A DNA stretch of 64,000 bases from Psychrobacter sp. I-STPA10 (GTDB taxonomy: Bacteria > Pseudomonadota > Gammaproteobacteria > Pseudomonadales > Moraxellaceae), in NCBI RefSeq assembly GCF_021012795.1, contig NZ_VFYU01000032.1:1-64000 (forward strand). Direction: 5' to 3'. Positions within the stretch are counted from its first letter, which is position 1. Each line of letters starts with the position of its first letter. Shown here in pieces: positions 18,224 through 27,278 of the stretch. Under the pieces are notes generated by a model. That model had not been told where the DNA came from and did no database searches. It saw nothing but the letters and a program-made list of their open reading frames with translations. Made by a program: the position numbers and the translations under genes.

Positions 18224-19235
18224 TCATATCATTTTTATAAATAGTGGCGGTCATTATAGCATAGCGATTCTTAATTACGCTTGTCTAATCTTGCTGAAAA
18301 TATTAACCTTAAGTTATATACACCTTATATATTTTCTGACCAATTAGTTAAGTTTTTGTTTTTAACTTTTCAATGATACCATTGTGGTGTATTTAGTGCA
18401 CATTTGTGCACAAATGTTTAATAAGTTAATAATAATTAAATGGCAATAATGATTGATTATAATGTGGTGTTGTTTTACTATAATTTGTGCATCACTTAGT
18501 TAAAGTGATATGAAGGTGATAGTAATTGCATTTGCTTTAATTACCTTAATGTGTATAAACTAAGGTGTGTAGTGGATTGATATTCCAAAACTTAGTTTAT
18601 TTTAGTTTGCTGCCATTAGAAAATTCATGTATAAAATAATTTGGTTTAGATATTAAATTTTTTTATTTATGAATACTGGTATTTTTACTTAATAAAATGA
18701 CCAATTTTAAAAATATATATATTATTATAATGATGGTGGTTTTATAAATATATTTGAAAAATACACAAAATATAAAGGATTAAAGATTAAGCTAAATAAC
18801 CAAATTTAAGAAAAAATACAGAACAACAGAGACGGTTATAAGACAGCTATAAAAATAGGGACACAATGATTAATTTAAATTTTTATTGGCGTATATTTTA
18901 CGTTTAAAATCCTTAGATCCCATGTGGTTATTTACTGTACTTGTTTATAACGTTGTTATCCATGCTCCACACCTGTATAAGTTGCGGTGCAACAGATAGG
19001 TGATTATGTTAGCAGTAGTTACATGCTCCCTACAGGATGTTGCTAAATGACTGACAACTTACAATGTGGAAATAATGATTTAGATAAAATTAAAAAAGAT
19101 GATACTTATGATATGATACGCAAAAATACTACTGTACATCAGCAGTCGCATCATTTGGAGTCGAGGTTAGAAGTTAAGTTGTTAACCATCTCAATTAATA
19201 GAGAATAGATAATCTTAAAATAGAGTAAACATATT
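18224..19235. other. Long AT-rich intergenic region before the kinase locus
   Basis: About 1 kb without a supportable gene between divergent map and the first CheA-like kinase. Most is very AT-rich (for example near 18640-18780). A less AT-rich patch at 18910-19050 includes the pair GCAACA/TGTTGC about 50 bases apart and could hold a promoter or a small RNA, but nothing is firm. Confidence 0.4.
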
Positions 19236-21590
19236 ATGAACTTAAGTAATGTAAATATCTCGGGTCGTTATCGTGGATTGGTTATATCGATCACCTTATT
19301 TTTGGCATTGATTAGTGCGTTGCTTGTCTATACTTTCTATACATCAAGTTTATTAGAAGAGAATACGGCTGCTATTGATACTTCAAATCAGATAGCTAAT
19401 AATGCTCAGGCGGTTATTAAAGACATCTTTGATTTGCAAAATAGTTATGGAGAAGATATTAACTCTCCTCACATTCAGACTGTATTACAGCGTCTAGAAG
19501 AAAACTCTGAAGAAATTGATACGTTACTTGTCGCCTTAAAAACAGGTTCAGCGTATGTAGACACAAAAGGTGAGACAGTTCAACTTCCTTCTATTACCGA
19601 TCCTACAACTCTACAAGCATTAAATAATACAGAAAAAGAATGGAGCATGTTACGTCCTAGAGTAAAAGATTATTTAGAAATTGCTGATGATGTGCGTCAA
19701 GATACTTCTGTTCGCTTGGCTTTGGTGGGAGAGCAAGCGAAGACCTCAAGTTTGGCAATGAATAGTTCTCTTGAGGAATTGACGGCGAATATCTTTACTG
19801 TTGCCGCAAATCAAGCTAGAAATATTCGTTTGATTCAGATCTTGGGTGTTGCCAGTATTTTTGCTTACTTTTTGATTTTCATTTTCTTCTTTGTACGTCG
19901 TTTGCGTGAATCGGATGCAGAAACATTAGAAGCACGTCGTGAAACACAAGAGATCATGCAGACGGTGAGTACAGGTCTTTTCTTATTAGACAAAAATTTG
20001 CAGATTGGTCAGCAGCATTCACAAGCATTAGAATCAATTATCGGTTCTGATCGCTTGGCAGGAGAGAACCTAACCCATGTATTACGTGGACGTATTTCTG
20101 ATAAAGATCTAGATACAACGCGGCAATTTATTGAGCAGTTGTATAACCCACGGGTAAAAGAAAAATTGGTTAATGACCTAAATCCATTGCATAAAGTGAT
20201 GCTGCATACCGAGAGTGAATCTGGTCAAGAAAATAGATATTTGGACTTTAAGTTTTCACGGGTTTATGAAAATAAAAATATTGCCCGTATTTTGGTGAAC
20301 GTGACTGACGTTTCAGATGCAGTACGACTAGAGCAAAAGCTTGAACAAGAGCGTGCACAAAATGATATGCAAATTGAGATGTTGACCACCATCTTAAATG
20401 TAAATCCTGTGGTAATTCAAGACTTTATCAAGAACACAAAACAGCATATTGAAAAAATCAATAATGTGCTTAAAAATCCAGGCAGTTCACAGTTTGAGTT
20501 AGAAAATAAATTAAAACTTATTTTTAGGGAAATGCATAGTCTGAAAGGTGAGTCCTCAGCATTAAAACTGCATAGTTTTACCAAGATTGCGAATGCTGCT
20601 GAAGATAAATTGCAGGCATTACAAAATCAAGCAAAATTATCAGGAAATGACTTTTTGCCATTGGCAGTCGATTTAGAAGAGCTATTAAACCTATCTAATA
20701 CGATTGAGCGACTTGGTGAGCGTATTAATCAAGCCGCACCTCAGGTATTTACTTCACTACAAGAAAATGAGCCAACAAAACGAAGTGAACCAACAAAAAT
20801 AAGTGAACCAACAAAACTAAGTAAGACAGTCGCACCAACAAAAGAAGCTGTTACAACAGCTAACATACAACAGCAAGAAAACGCAGCAGCAGAAACTTCG
20901 GTCATCACTACGCCAGTGAATGAACCAAAAGTTATTATTACTGAGCATACTCAGGATACAATAGAGACAGAGAATGATGGTCTAATAAATATTATAGACA
21001 GTAATAGTTTGTTAGCTTCAAACTCATCTAAAGAGCATGACTTGGTCGAATATTATCAAGATTTTGCACAGCAAATAGCTCAGCGTCAAAATAAGAAAAT
21101 TCAGCTAGAAATATCAGATTTAGATTTATTAAATGTATCTAGCAATGCCGTATCCACTGCTAAGGAAGTGATCATTCAGTTGTTACGTAATGCCATTGTA
21201 CATGGTATTGAAGTACCCGAAGTAAGACAAGCAGTAGGTAAAGATGAAACGGGTAAAATATGTTTAAATGTGAACCGTACGGATAAATGTCTTTTTGTTA
21301 TTATAGAAGATGATGGTGCTGGTATCGATTATGAAAAAATTCGTCAAAAGCTCATTGATGCTGGAAAATATGATGCTGAAACTGCATACAAACTAAATCA
21401 GAAGCAGTTATTAGGTGTGTTATTTTCATCTGGTTTTACGACTAAATCTCAAGCAGATGAAGATGGCGGGCGTGGTGTAGGTCTTGATATTGTTAAGGAT
21501 CGTATCCAAGAGAGCAAAGGTCAGCTGAATATAAAAAGCCAGTTAGGAGAGATGACTAAGTTTGTGATCACTTTACCAATAGAATCATAA
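19236..21590 (+). CDS. Membrane CheA-like hybrid: sensor, PAS-like, Hpt and CheA-type ATPase
   Basis: 784 residues. TM1 ~14-36, an extracytoplasmic helical region ~37-198, TM2 ~199-220, a PAS-like domain ~235-360, then a coiled segment. An Hpt domain follows (~378-495) with phospho-acceptor His434 in MHSLKGES, then a polar repetitive linker (~500-600). The C-terminal CheA-type HATPase has LLRNAIVHGIE (N box), DDGAGID and GRGVGLDIV. There is no recognisable CheA P3 dimerisation or P5 CheW-like domain. I infer that the ATPase phosphorylates the internal Hpt and passes phosphate to the receiver gene 49 bp downstream. The stimulus and output are unknown. A paralogue is at 56776-59286. Confidence 0.82.
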   Translation: MNLSNVNISGRYRGLVISITLFLALISALLVYTFYTSSLLEENTAAIDTSNQIANNAQAVIKDIFDLQNSYGEDINSPHIQTVLQRLEENSEEIDTLLVALKTGSAYVDTKGETVQLPSITDPTTLQALNNTEKEWSMLRPRVKDYLEIADDVRQDTSVRLALVGEQAKTSSLAMNSSLEELTANIFTVAANQARNIRLIQILGVASIFAYFLIFIFFFVRRLRESDAETLEARRETQEIMQTVSTGLFLLDKNLQIGQQHSQALESIIGSDRLAGENLTHVLRGRISDKDLDTTRQFIEQLYNPRVKEKLVNDLNPLHKVMLHTESESGQENRYLDFKFSRVYENKNIARILVNVTDVSDAVRLEQKLEQERAQNDMQIEMLTTILNVNPVVIQDFIKNTKQHIEKINNVLKNPGSSQFELENKLKLIFREMHSLKGESSALKLHSFTKIANAAEDKLQALQNQAKLSGNDFLPLAVDLEELLNLSNTIERLGERINQAAPQVFTSLQENEPTKRSEPTKISEPTKLSKTVAPTKEAVTTANIQQQENAAAETSVITTPVNEPKVIITEHTQDTIETENDGLINIIDSNSLLASNSSKEHDLVEYYQDFAQQIAQRQNKKIQLEISDLDLLNVSSNAVSTAKEVIIQLLRNAIVHGIEVPEVRQAVGKDETGKICLNVNRTDKCLFVIIEDDGAGIDYEKIRQKLIDAGKYDAETAYKLNQKQLLGVLFSSGFTTKSQADEDGGRGVGLDIVKDRIQESKGQLNIKSQLGEMTKFVITLPIES
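20769..20822 (+). repeat. Three 18-bp in-frame tandem repeats in the kinase linker
   Basis: Units of GARCCAACAAAAMKAAGT type repeat three times and encode EPTK(R/I/L)S. They lie between the Hpt and ATPase domains, where length can vary without a frameshift. Confidence 0.8.
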
Positions 21591-21639
21591 ATTTTCATTT
21601 AATAGAATATATCGTTGAAAAAATGTAGGTTGATTATTT

Positions 21640-22002
21640 ATGCGTAAACTTATGATAGTTGATGACTCTAATATTATTCGAAATCGTATCCAACGAGCTT
21701 ATGATTCTGATACATTTATGTTAGTGGCAACAGCATCAACTGGTAAAGATGCAATAGAAAGATTTAAGATTCATCGTCCTGATGTGATTACTATGGACTT
21801 GACCATGCCACAAATGGATGGTCTTGAATGTATCGAAAAAATTGTTGCAATAGATGAAGACGTACGTATCTTAGTCGTATCTGCTCTTTCTGACAAAGCA
21901 ACGGGTATACAAGCCTTATCGCTGGGAGCGAATGGGTTTTTATGCAAGCCTTTCTCTGAGGATGATTTGATTGAGGCATTAAACGAGCTTATAAGTGATT
22001 AA
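21640..22002 (+). CDS. Single-domain CheY-like response regulator
   Basis: 120 residues forming one receiver domain only. Acidic pocket Asp8 and Asp9, phospho-acceptor Asp53 (TMDLTMP), the Ser of VVSALSD and Lys103 (LCKPF) are all present, so it should be phosphorylated. There is no DNA-binding or enzymatic output domain, so it probably acts by protein contact. It is 49 bp after the kinase and 15 bp before cheX, clearly one operon. Its paralogue at 59326-59700 keeps the same Asp53 and Lys103 positions. Confidence 0.9.
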   Translation: MRKLMIVDDSNIIRNRIQRAYDSDTFMLVATASTGKDAIERFKIHRPDVITMDLTMPQMDGLECIEKIVAIDEDVRILVVSALSDKATGIQALSLGANGFLCKPFSEDDLIEALNELISD

Positions 22003-22017
22003 GAATGAGATTTGGTT

Positions 22018-22467
22018 ATGAAAGAGAAACGATTGCAAATTTTTATTGATGTTATCAAAAATTATTTCACCCAATTTGGGGAAGAGGAGTTGATATTAGA
22101 TACTCCTTATTTACTAGAAAATAAGCAGCCTCGAGTACTAGATTATACAGGGGTGATTGGTATCTCTGGAGTGAATAAAGGCGCAGTCTATTTCACGGCG
22201 ACACAACAACTGCTTGAACAAATTATGCATGAGATCGGTGAGACAGACCTTAGTGAAGATAACTACGTTGATCTTGTGGGAGAAGTTGCGAATACAGTTT
22301 CGGGAAATGCCCGCTCGGAGTTTGGGCCTGAGTTTCATATATCAGTACCCATTGTATTTAAAGGTGCGCCGCAAAGTATTATTTTGCCAAAAAAAGGGCA
22401 ATCCTTTATTATCCCCATTTCTTGGCAGCAGCAAATAGGAGAAATCGTTATCTGCTTGCAAGATTAA
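22018..22467 (+). CDS. CheX-type phosphatase domain protein, copy 1
   Basis: 149 residues. CheX proteins dephosphorylate CheY-type receivers through a Glu-x-x-Asn pair; here it is Glu89 and Asn92 in DLVGEVANTVSGNAR, followed by the family's second half (ILPKKGQSFIIP). This makes it the probable off-switch for the adjacent receiver. The ATG at 22018 was chosen over TTG 22012 because the ribosome site GAATGAGA fits and the family start aligns with the second copy. Confidence 0.85.
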   Translation: MKEKRLQIFIDVIKNYFTQFGEEELILDTPYLLENKQPRVLDYTGVIGISGVNKGAVYFTATQQLLEQIMHEIGETDLSEDNYVDLVGEVANTVSGNARSEFGPEFHISVPIVFKGAPQSIILPKKGQSFIIPISWQQQIGEIVICLQD

Positions 22468-22795
22468 TAACAAAATTAATAAAAATTATTAAGAAATCAT
22501 AATGCAATCGGTTTAGAATGCATAACAAATGTACCATAGTATCGGTTCGCCATCTGATAAGCATCATAGTGCAATATAGCAGCATAAATTAAAAAAGCTT
22601 TATATTATATTATGATGAATGTATGAAACCCTAGCTAAGTTAGCAAAAAATACAGTTGGCTTAAAAGCATCATTTTGTACAGATCATAACTTTATATCAG
22701 TTTAGTTCCTAAAAAGACATTACATAGTATGTCTATTATTCGGTGCTTTTTTGTTTGTATCTTTATTATTCTGTAGAGCGAGATTATTAAAAATT
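22468..22795. other. Intergenic region between the two cheX genes
   Basis: 328 bp, AT-rich. A small hairpin AGACAT/ATGTCT occurs near 22714-22733, without a following T run. The second cheX may have its own promoter here. Nothing else is supportable. Confidence 0.35.
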
Positions 22796-23242
22796 ATGAA
22801 AGCAGAAAAACTTAACGTGTTTATTGAATCAGTGATGGCCTTTTATTCACAAATAGGTAGTGAGCTAAAAGGTATTAGCACGCCCTACTTGAATGAAAAT
22901 GCTCAGCCTTTGGGTTATGATTTTAGTGGTATTATCAGTATTTCAGGCCCATTTACTGGATGTGTCTATGTAAGTGCGCCTAGTATTATGTTGCGTGAGA
23001 TGTTAAAGGTCATGGGTGAGCCTGATATTTCAATTAATAACCTTAAAGACTTGGTTGGTGAGGTTGCTAATACAGTCTCAGGAAATGCGCGCACTGAATT
23101 TGGGCCAGATTTTATTATATCACCACCTGTTATTGTAGAAGGCATACCAGGTACTAATTATTTACCAAAAAATAAGCGATCTTATATCATTCCATATCAT
23201 TGGCATGGTAAAGATGCTCTGATTGGGATTTGTTTAAATTAG
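22796..23242 (+). CDS. CheX-type phosphatase domain protein, copy 2
   Basis: 148 residues, clearly paralogous to the protein at 22018-22467: both have TPYL near residue 30 and GEVANTVSGNAR with Glu89 and Asn92 at identical positions. It is therefore probably catalytic. The start is aligned with copy 1 (MKAEKLNVFI); an upstream in-frame Met at 22751 would add 15 unrelated hydrophobic residues. The ribosome site is weak. It may serve the second receiver encoded 36 kb away, but that is inference. Confidence 0.82.
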   Translation: MKAEKLNVFIESVMAFYSQIGSELKGISTPYLNENAQPLGYDFSGIISISGPFTGCVYVSAPSIMLREMLKVMGEPDISINNLKDLVGEVANTVSGNARTEFGPDFIISPPVIVEGIPGTNYLPKNKRSYIIPYHWHGKDALIGICLN

Positions 23243-23321
23243 CGAATAATAAGTATCTAGCTAGCTAACGGTATCCACTGTAGCTAGATAAAAAATCCTG
23301 TGTATTGTGTCCTGTATATAT

Positions 23322-23358
23322 TGAAAACAGCTGATAATTATTGTTTATTATCGGCTGT
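23322..23358 (-). terminator. Rho-independent terminator after purE
   Basis: ACAGCTGATAAT pairs with ATTATCGGCTGT (one G-U pair) around an 8-base loop. Read on the reverse strand it is followed by TTTTCAA, 17 bp beyond the purE stop. Confidence 0.75.
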
Positions 23359-23374
23359 GGCTGTTTAACGGATT

Positions 23375-23911
23375 CTAATTGGCTGTACCAGGTATGGGAT
23401 TGGCAAGTATACTTTGGGTTTGTCTTTGGCGAAACTCATTGAGTTGGTTTGCAAGCTTCTGATCATGTAAAGCCAATATTTGAATGGCAAGTAATGCTGC
23501 ATTATAAGCACCCGCTGTTCCAATCGCTAAAGTACCTACCGCCACACCTTTAGGCATTTGTACAATAGATAACAAACTATCCCAACCACTTAATGTCGAT
23601 GATTTAACAGGTACGCCCAATACAGGTAGTTCTGTTTGACTGGCACACATACCTGGTAAATGTGCCGCCCCACCTGCCCCAGCAATGATGATTTGTAACC
23701 CTTGATCTTTGGCTGATTTGGCAAAATCAAATAGTTTATCAGGTGTACGATGAGCGGACACTACTTCACACACAAAGCTGACCCCAAAATCTGCCAACAA
23801 TTGTGCTGCTAAAGACATGGTTGCCCAGTCAGATTGTGAGCCCATAATAATACCAACTTTGGCAGGACCTTCTGGAGAAGTAATGGGGGCAGGTTGTGAC
23901 ATATTTGACAT
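23375..23911 (-). CDS. purE: N5-carboxyaminoimidazole ribonucleotide mutase
   Basis: 178 residues, class I PurE, converting N5-CAIR to CAIR in purine synthesis. Family blocks seen: [12 protein letters not shown] (substrate phosphate site), [11 protein letters not shown] (catalytic His), [12 protein letters not shown] and [32 protein letters not shown] precedes the ATG. purK, its usual partner, is not adjacent on either side. Confidence 0.95.
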   Translation of the reverse strand: MSNMSQPAPITSPEGPAKVGIIMGSQSDWATMSLAAQLLADFGVSFVCEVVSAHRTPDKLFDFAKSAKDQGLQIIIAGAGGAAHLPGMCASQTELPVLGVPVKSSTLSGWDSLLSIVQMPKGVAVGTLAIGTAGAYNAALLAIQILALHDQKLANQLNEFRQRQTQSILANPIPGTAN

Positions 23912-23995
23912 GATTATTCCTAGTAATTGTTTCTTAGTATCTGCTTATTTTCTATATAGTCACTTTATTATAACAGCAAAAATCCACTTGCTGTT

Positions 23996-24973
23996 TTATG
24001 ACTGATCTGTTGGGCGATATTGCACAAAATTAGCGGCGGTTAAAGGTAGGGGATTGGTGGTATCAAACTGATAAGCCGTCAAAAATCCTTTACCTGCTGC
24101 TGAGTAATCGGTACAAACGACTTGTGGGCTAAGTGGCATGGGTGTACCTGTCAACCAGTAATGTCCAACAAATACTGGCTTATCTGTTTTCAGCATAAAA
24201 TCAATATCACTGGCAATAATATCCGCAGGAATTTGTGCCAAATCCTGTGTCGGTGCACGTGCGATATCAATGATACGTTTACCCTGTAAGTTATCTAGCC
24301 ACCATTGTACCCGCATATTACGGCGTACTGCACCATCTTTATCAGTAAAAGATACTCCATCAGGCAGGGGCATTTCTACGCCCTTTAATATGCGCTCTAA
24401 AGCATCGTATTCTGGTGTGCCTTTTTGTGAGGTTAGCTGTAATGCTTTGGGGGTGAGACAATGATCTGCTGTTAATAGAGACTCAAGTTGCGCCATTTTA
24501 TCGACGTGCCAACAAGCATGAACAAAGCAAGCATGTTCCGTTTCTATCCATAAGGGTAGCTCATAAAAACGATTCAGCCAGTATTGATGTGCTTCTGAGC
24601 CAAAAGGAATCTCTGCTAGAAAAGCTTCATGCTGCCGAGTATGGGTTTGGTTATGGACACGTAAATAGGTTTTTGTCTCTGTTGCACAGTTATTGACAGT
24701 GGCATAAGCCAAAGCATTGTATTCATGATTACCCATGACGGCATCTGCCACTCCTGCATCGAGCATGGCAAATACAATTTGCAGTGTTGCCACCTCGCTT
24801 GTACCACGATCAATTAAATCGCCGATAAATATGGCTCGATGCCCATCTGGCGGCGCATAATAAGTTTGATTATTGCTGTGGTTTGTTTTTAGTGTATAAC
24901 CAAGCTTTTTAAGCAGTCCAATTAACTTATCTGCATGTCCATGCACATCACCAATCACATCATAAATCATCAT
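23996..24973 (-). CDS. Calcineurin-like metallophosphoesterase (PP2A/ApaH type)
   Basis: 325 residues. Metal-site motifs of the PPP phosphatase superfamily: GDVHGH near residue 8, GDLIDRG near 51, GNHEYNALAY near 81 and later His residues (VHACWH, VGHYW). It could hydrolyse phosphoproteins or dinucleoside polyphosphates; the sequence does not decide. The start is one of two adjacent Met codons. It lies 84 bp upstream of purE on the same strand. Confidence 0.85.
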   Translation of the reverse strand: MMIYDVIGDVHGHADKLIGLLKKLGYTLKTNHSNNQTYYAPPDGHRAIFIGDLIDRGTSEVATLQIVFAMLDAGVADAVMGNHEYNALAYATVNNCATETKTYLRVHNQTHTRQHEAFLAEIPFGSEAHQYWLNRFYELPLWIETEHACFVHACWHVDKMAQLESLLTADHCLTPKALQLTSQKGTPEYDALERILKGVEMPLPDGVSFTDKDGAVRRNMRVQWWLDNLQGKRIIDIARAPTQDLAQIPADIIASDIDFMLKTDKPVFVGHYWLTGTPMPLSPQVVCTDYSAAGKGFLTAYQFDTTNPLPLTAANFVQYRPTDQS

Positions 24974-25048
24974 AAATTCCTGTTATCTAGTCGCTTTATC
25001 AAGTGCTGAATGCAGCTATTATAACAACACAAAACTGACTTAACACAA

Positions 25049-25081
25049 ATAAAAAGGAAGGCATCCTTTGATGCCTTCCTT
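25049..25081 (-). terminator. Rho-independent terminator after the DUF1328 gene
   Basis: AAGGAAGGCATC pairs perfectly with GATGCCTTCCTT around CTTT (25054-25081). On the reverse strand it is followed by TTTATTT. Confidence 0.85.
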
Positions 25082-25213
25082 CTAACTTAGTATATCGGTA
25101 TAAACAAACTCAAACTATGGTTTTATCTACTCAAATCCCATATCGTGATACATGTCATGGCTAAATAATCTCAATAATAGAGACATCACAATATCTGGTG
25201 CACATGCTTATTT

Positions 25214-25369
25214 TTAAATTTTACGTAAGAAAAAGCTAGCAACAAATAATATGACTGCCACGATTAAAAATATATAAGCAAAATCAGCACTGAGTCCTGC
25301 TACACCACCAAAACCTAGCAGACTGGCGACCAATGCAATCACTGCAAAAATAATAGCCCATCTAAACAT
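25214..25369 (-). CDS. DUF1328 (YtjA-like) small membrane protein
   Basis: 51 residues starting [15 protein letters not shown] and ending [10 protein letters not shown]. Two membrane helices flank a Gly-rich turn ([14 protein letters not shown]), the DUF1328/YtjA signature. The function of the family is not established; it is often stress-linked. AGGAGT lies at ideal spacing before the ATG and a strong terminator follows, so it is a self-contained transcription unit. Confidence 0.88.
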   Translation of the reverse strand: MFRWAIIFAVIALVASLLGFGGVAGLSADFAYIFLIVAVILFVASFFLRKI

Positions 25370-25564
25370 AAGATACTCCTTTGGGTTGTATATTAGCTTT
25401 AAAGATTGATTAGACTTTATGGTGTTTCATTTATTAGTTACATGAGTTTCATAAAAGGTAAATAAATAATGCATACCATAAGTAAGTGAGCACATCTAAA
25501 GTAGCATTTAAAAAGGTTTATTTGGATGAGTTTTATCCGTATAAATTGTGTATTTTGTATCTAT

Positions 25565-25584
25565 ACTGTACTGTACTGTACTGT
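25565..25584. repeat. Four tandem ACTGT units
   Basis: ACTGT repeats four times in the divergent gap between the DUF1328 gene and bfd (25370-25857). The unit is 5 bp and intergenic, so a copy change could shift promoter spacing. Other than the Fur-like site, nothing else is clear in this gap. Confidence 0.6.
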
Positions 25585-25697
25585 CGTATGTCCATTTATC
25601 TATTCATAACTTAACTCGTGGGCAGATAGGTGTGGCGAGATTTTACTGTGTTGTATGTTATTAATTTGCATTAAGTTTATAAACTTATTGTAAATAG

Positions 25698-25715
25698 TAA
25701 TAATTATCGTTATTA
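25698..25715. promoter_or_regulatory. Possible Fur box upstream of bfd
   Basis: TAATAATTATCGTTATTA resembles the Fur consensus of repeated GATAAT-type hexamers and has TAATAA/TTATTA symmetry. It lies about 140 bp before bfd, a gene that is iron-repressed in many bacteria. The match is visual only. Confidence 0.4.
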
Positions 25716-25857
25716 TAGTAGGGTACGATATATAGGGATAACCACTATTATTTCTAACTTAGAAGAAATAATTAGTTATAAGTCATGTTGTTTCATCCTA
25801 ATTCATTAGGATTGAGCACATTAAGCAATCGCCAGACATATAACCAGGAGTATAATG

Positions 25858-26061
25858 ATGTACGTGTGTATTTGTAATGAAGTGAAAGAAAAACAAATCA
25901 AAACTGCCATAGCTGCTGGTATTGATACCTTAGAAGGTCTAAAAACCGCATTGGATGTGGCTACTTGTTGTGGTTGTTGTGAACCTATGGTGAATGACTA
26001 CTTAGATGCTAATCAAGACAGTACTCTTGCTTCGGCAGCATCTTTAGCCTATGCAGTATAA
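25858..26061 (+). CDS. bfd: Bacterioferritin-associated ferredoxin
   Basis: 67 residues. Bfd carries a [2Fe-2S] cluster and donates electrons to bacterioferritin to release stored iron. Cluster cysteines are Cys4, Cys6, Cys38 and Cys41 (YVCICNEV and TCCGCC), matching E. coli spacing. The second ATG is preferred since CAGGAG is 7-8 bases upstream of it. It precedes the two bacterioferritin genes by 640 bp, so it is a functional neighbour but probably a separate transcript. Confidence 0.93.
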   Translation: MYVCICNEVKEKQIKTAIAAGIDTLEGLKTALDVATCCGCCEPMVNDYLDANQDSTLASAASLAYAV

Positions 26062-26698
26062 CTGATTTATAACTGTTTTTTTGTATCAGAAGAAGCCAGT
26101 GCCATTGTAATAATTCCAAACAATAACACCAACTGTCGGATTTAGCTGCATCAAATAACTAAATAGATAAAAATAATAAAAGAATAAATAGCAGCTATTT
26201 ACATTTCACATGGAATGTTAATTCTTAATAATAAAAATCATAGGTAGCAATTATTTTTATAATTGCTACCTATTTTTATGTGGTTTTTATGCAGTTTTTA
26301 TGTAACTTAGTTGTGCAATCTATGCTTACCTTTTATACGTTTCATATTATCTATCTATTTGTAATGACTCACTTAATCAATCCATTTAGAATACTCCTTT
26401 TAAGTTAGTTTTGGATTAGTTATTGGTACTACATACACTGATACTGAATCTTAAACAGACTCATTCTCAATTGTGACCTCATTCCCAGTTCAAAAAACAA
26501 CTGGTTTATTGTATTGCTTGTGTTAGCATGACCTCATTGAAACTTAGGACTGGCTGTTAACGCACTCTATTAAATATATTCTTTAAAAACTTTAACAGTA
26601 GTTTTAACTGTCAAAGAGTAGTAAAGAGAATAAGGATAGAGGCTGCTTAATAACAGTACTAATTGAATCCATAAATTCATGTTAATGAGGGTAGTCGT
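26062..26698. other. Intergenic region between bfd and the bacterioferritin genes
   Basis: 637 bp with one strong terminator (26240-26278) and otherwise AT-rich DNA that presumably holds the bacterioferritin promoter. No open frame with support. Confidence 0.4.
26240..26278 (+). terminator. Rho-independent terminator downstream of bfd
   Basis: A perfect 15-bp stem ATAGGTAGCAATTAT / ATAATTGCTACCTAT with a TTTT loop, followed by TTTTAT. It is about 180 bp after the bfd stop. Confidence 0.8.
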
Positions 26699-27181
26699 AT
26701 GAAAGGTAGTAAACAAGTTATCGAATATTTAAACTTTTTATTAGGTGGTGAGCTGGCTGCTCGTGATCAGTATTTTATTCATTCTGAAATGTATGCAGAA
26801 TGGCATTATGGCAAGTTATATGATCGCATCCATCATGAGATGGAAGATGAAACGTTGCATGCACAAGCCTTGATTCGCCGTATCATGATGTTAGGTGGTA
26901 CGCCTGACATGACAGTCAATGACATCACGGTCGGTAAGAATGTTCCTGAGATGCTACAAGCAGATTTGGATCTTGAATACCAAGTGCAAAAACATCTAAA
27001 AGAAGGCATTACCTTGTGTGAAAAAGAGCATGATTATGTGACTCGTGACATGCTGGTAGCACAGCTAGAAGATACAGAAGAAGATCATGCACATTGGCTT
27101 GAGCAGCAGCTTGGTCTAATTGAAATGATTGGTCTACCAAATTATCTACAAAGCCAAATGGGTGAAGTATCCCCTAACTAA
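26699..27181 (+). CDS. Bacterioferritin subunit with ferroxidase site but no haem Met
   Basis: 160-residue four-helix bacterioferritin. Aligned by eye with E. coli Bfr, the six di-iron ligands are kept: Glu18, Glu51, His54, Glu93 (equivalent of 94), Glu127 and His130. The haem-ligand position 52 is Thr (DETLHA instead of DEMKHA). It should oxidise iron but not bind haem alone. GAGG precedes the ATG. It lies 97 bp before the complementary subunit in one operon. Confidence 0.92.
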   Translation: MKGSKQVIEYLNFLLGGELAARDQYFIHSEMYAEWHYGKLYDRIHHEMEDETLHAQALIRRIMMLGGTPDMTVNDITVGKNVPEMLQADLDLEYQVQKHLKEGITLCEKEHDYVTRDMLVAQLEDTEEDHAHWLEQQLGLIEMIGLPNYLQSQMGEVSPN

Positions 27182-27278
27182 AATCACAGTATAGTGATTG
27201 AAGGTGATTGGTTAGATAACAATCAGATAACGACCAGTGAGTAATGATTTTCAATTTTATAAATATAAGAGGTATTCT

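Noticed and set aside
19236..23242. Reading the CheA/CheY/CheX genes as a classical chemotaxis operon
   Set aside because: No CheW, CheR, CheB, receptor or flagellar/pilus gene is adjacent, and the kinase lacks the CheW-binding domain.
23252..23289. Inverted repeat ATCTAGCTA/TAGCTAGAT after the second cheX gene
   Set aside because: It is followed by A residues, not T, in the gene's direction, so it is not a convincing terminator.
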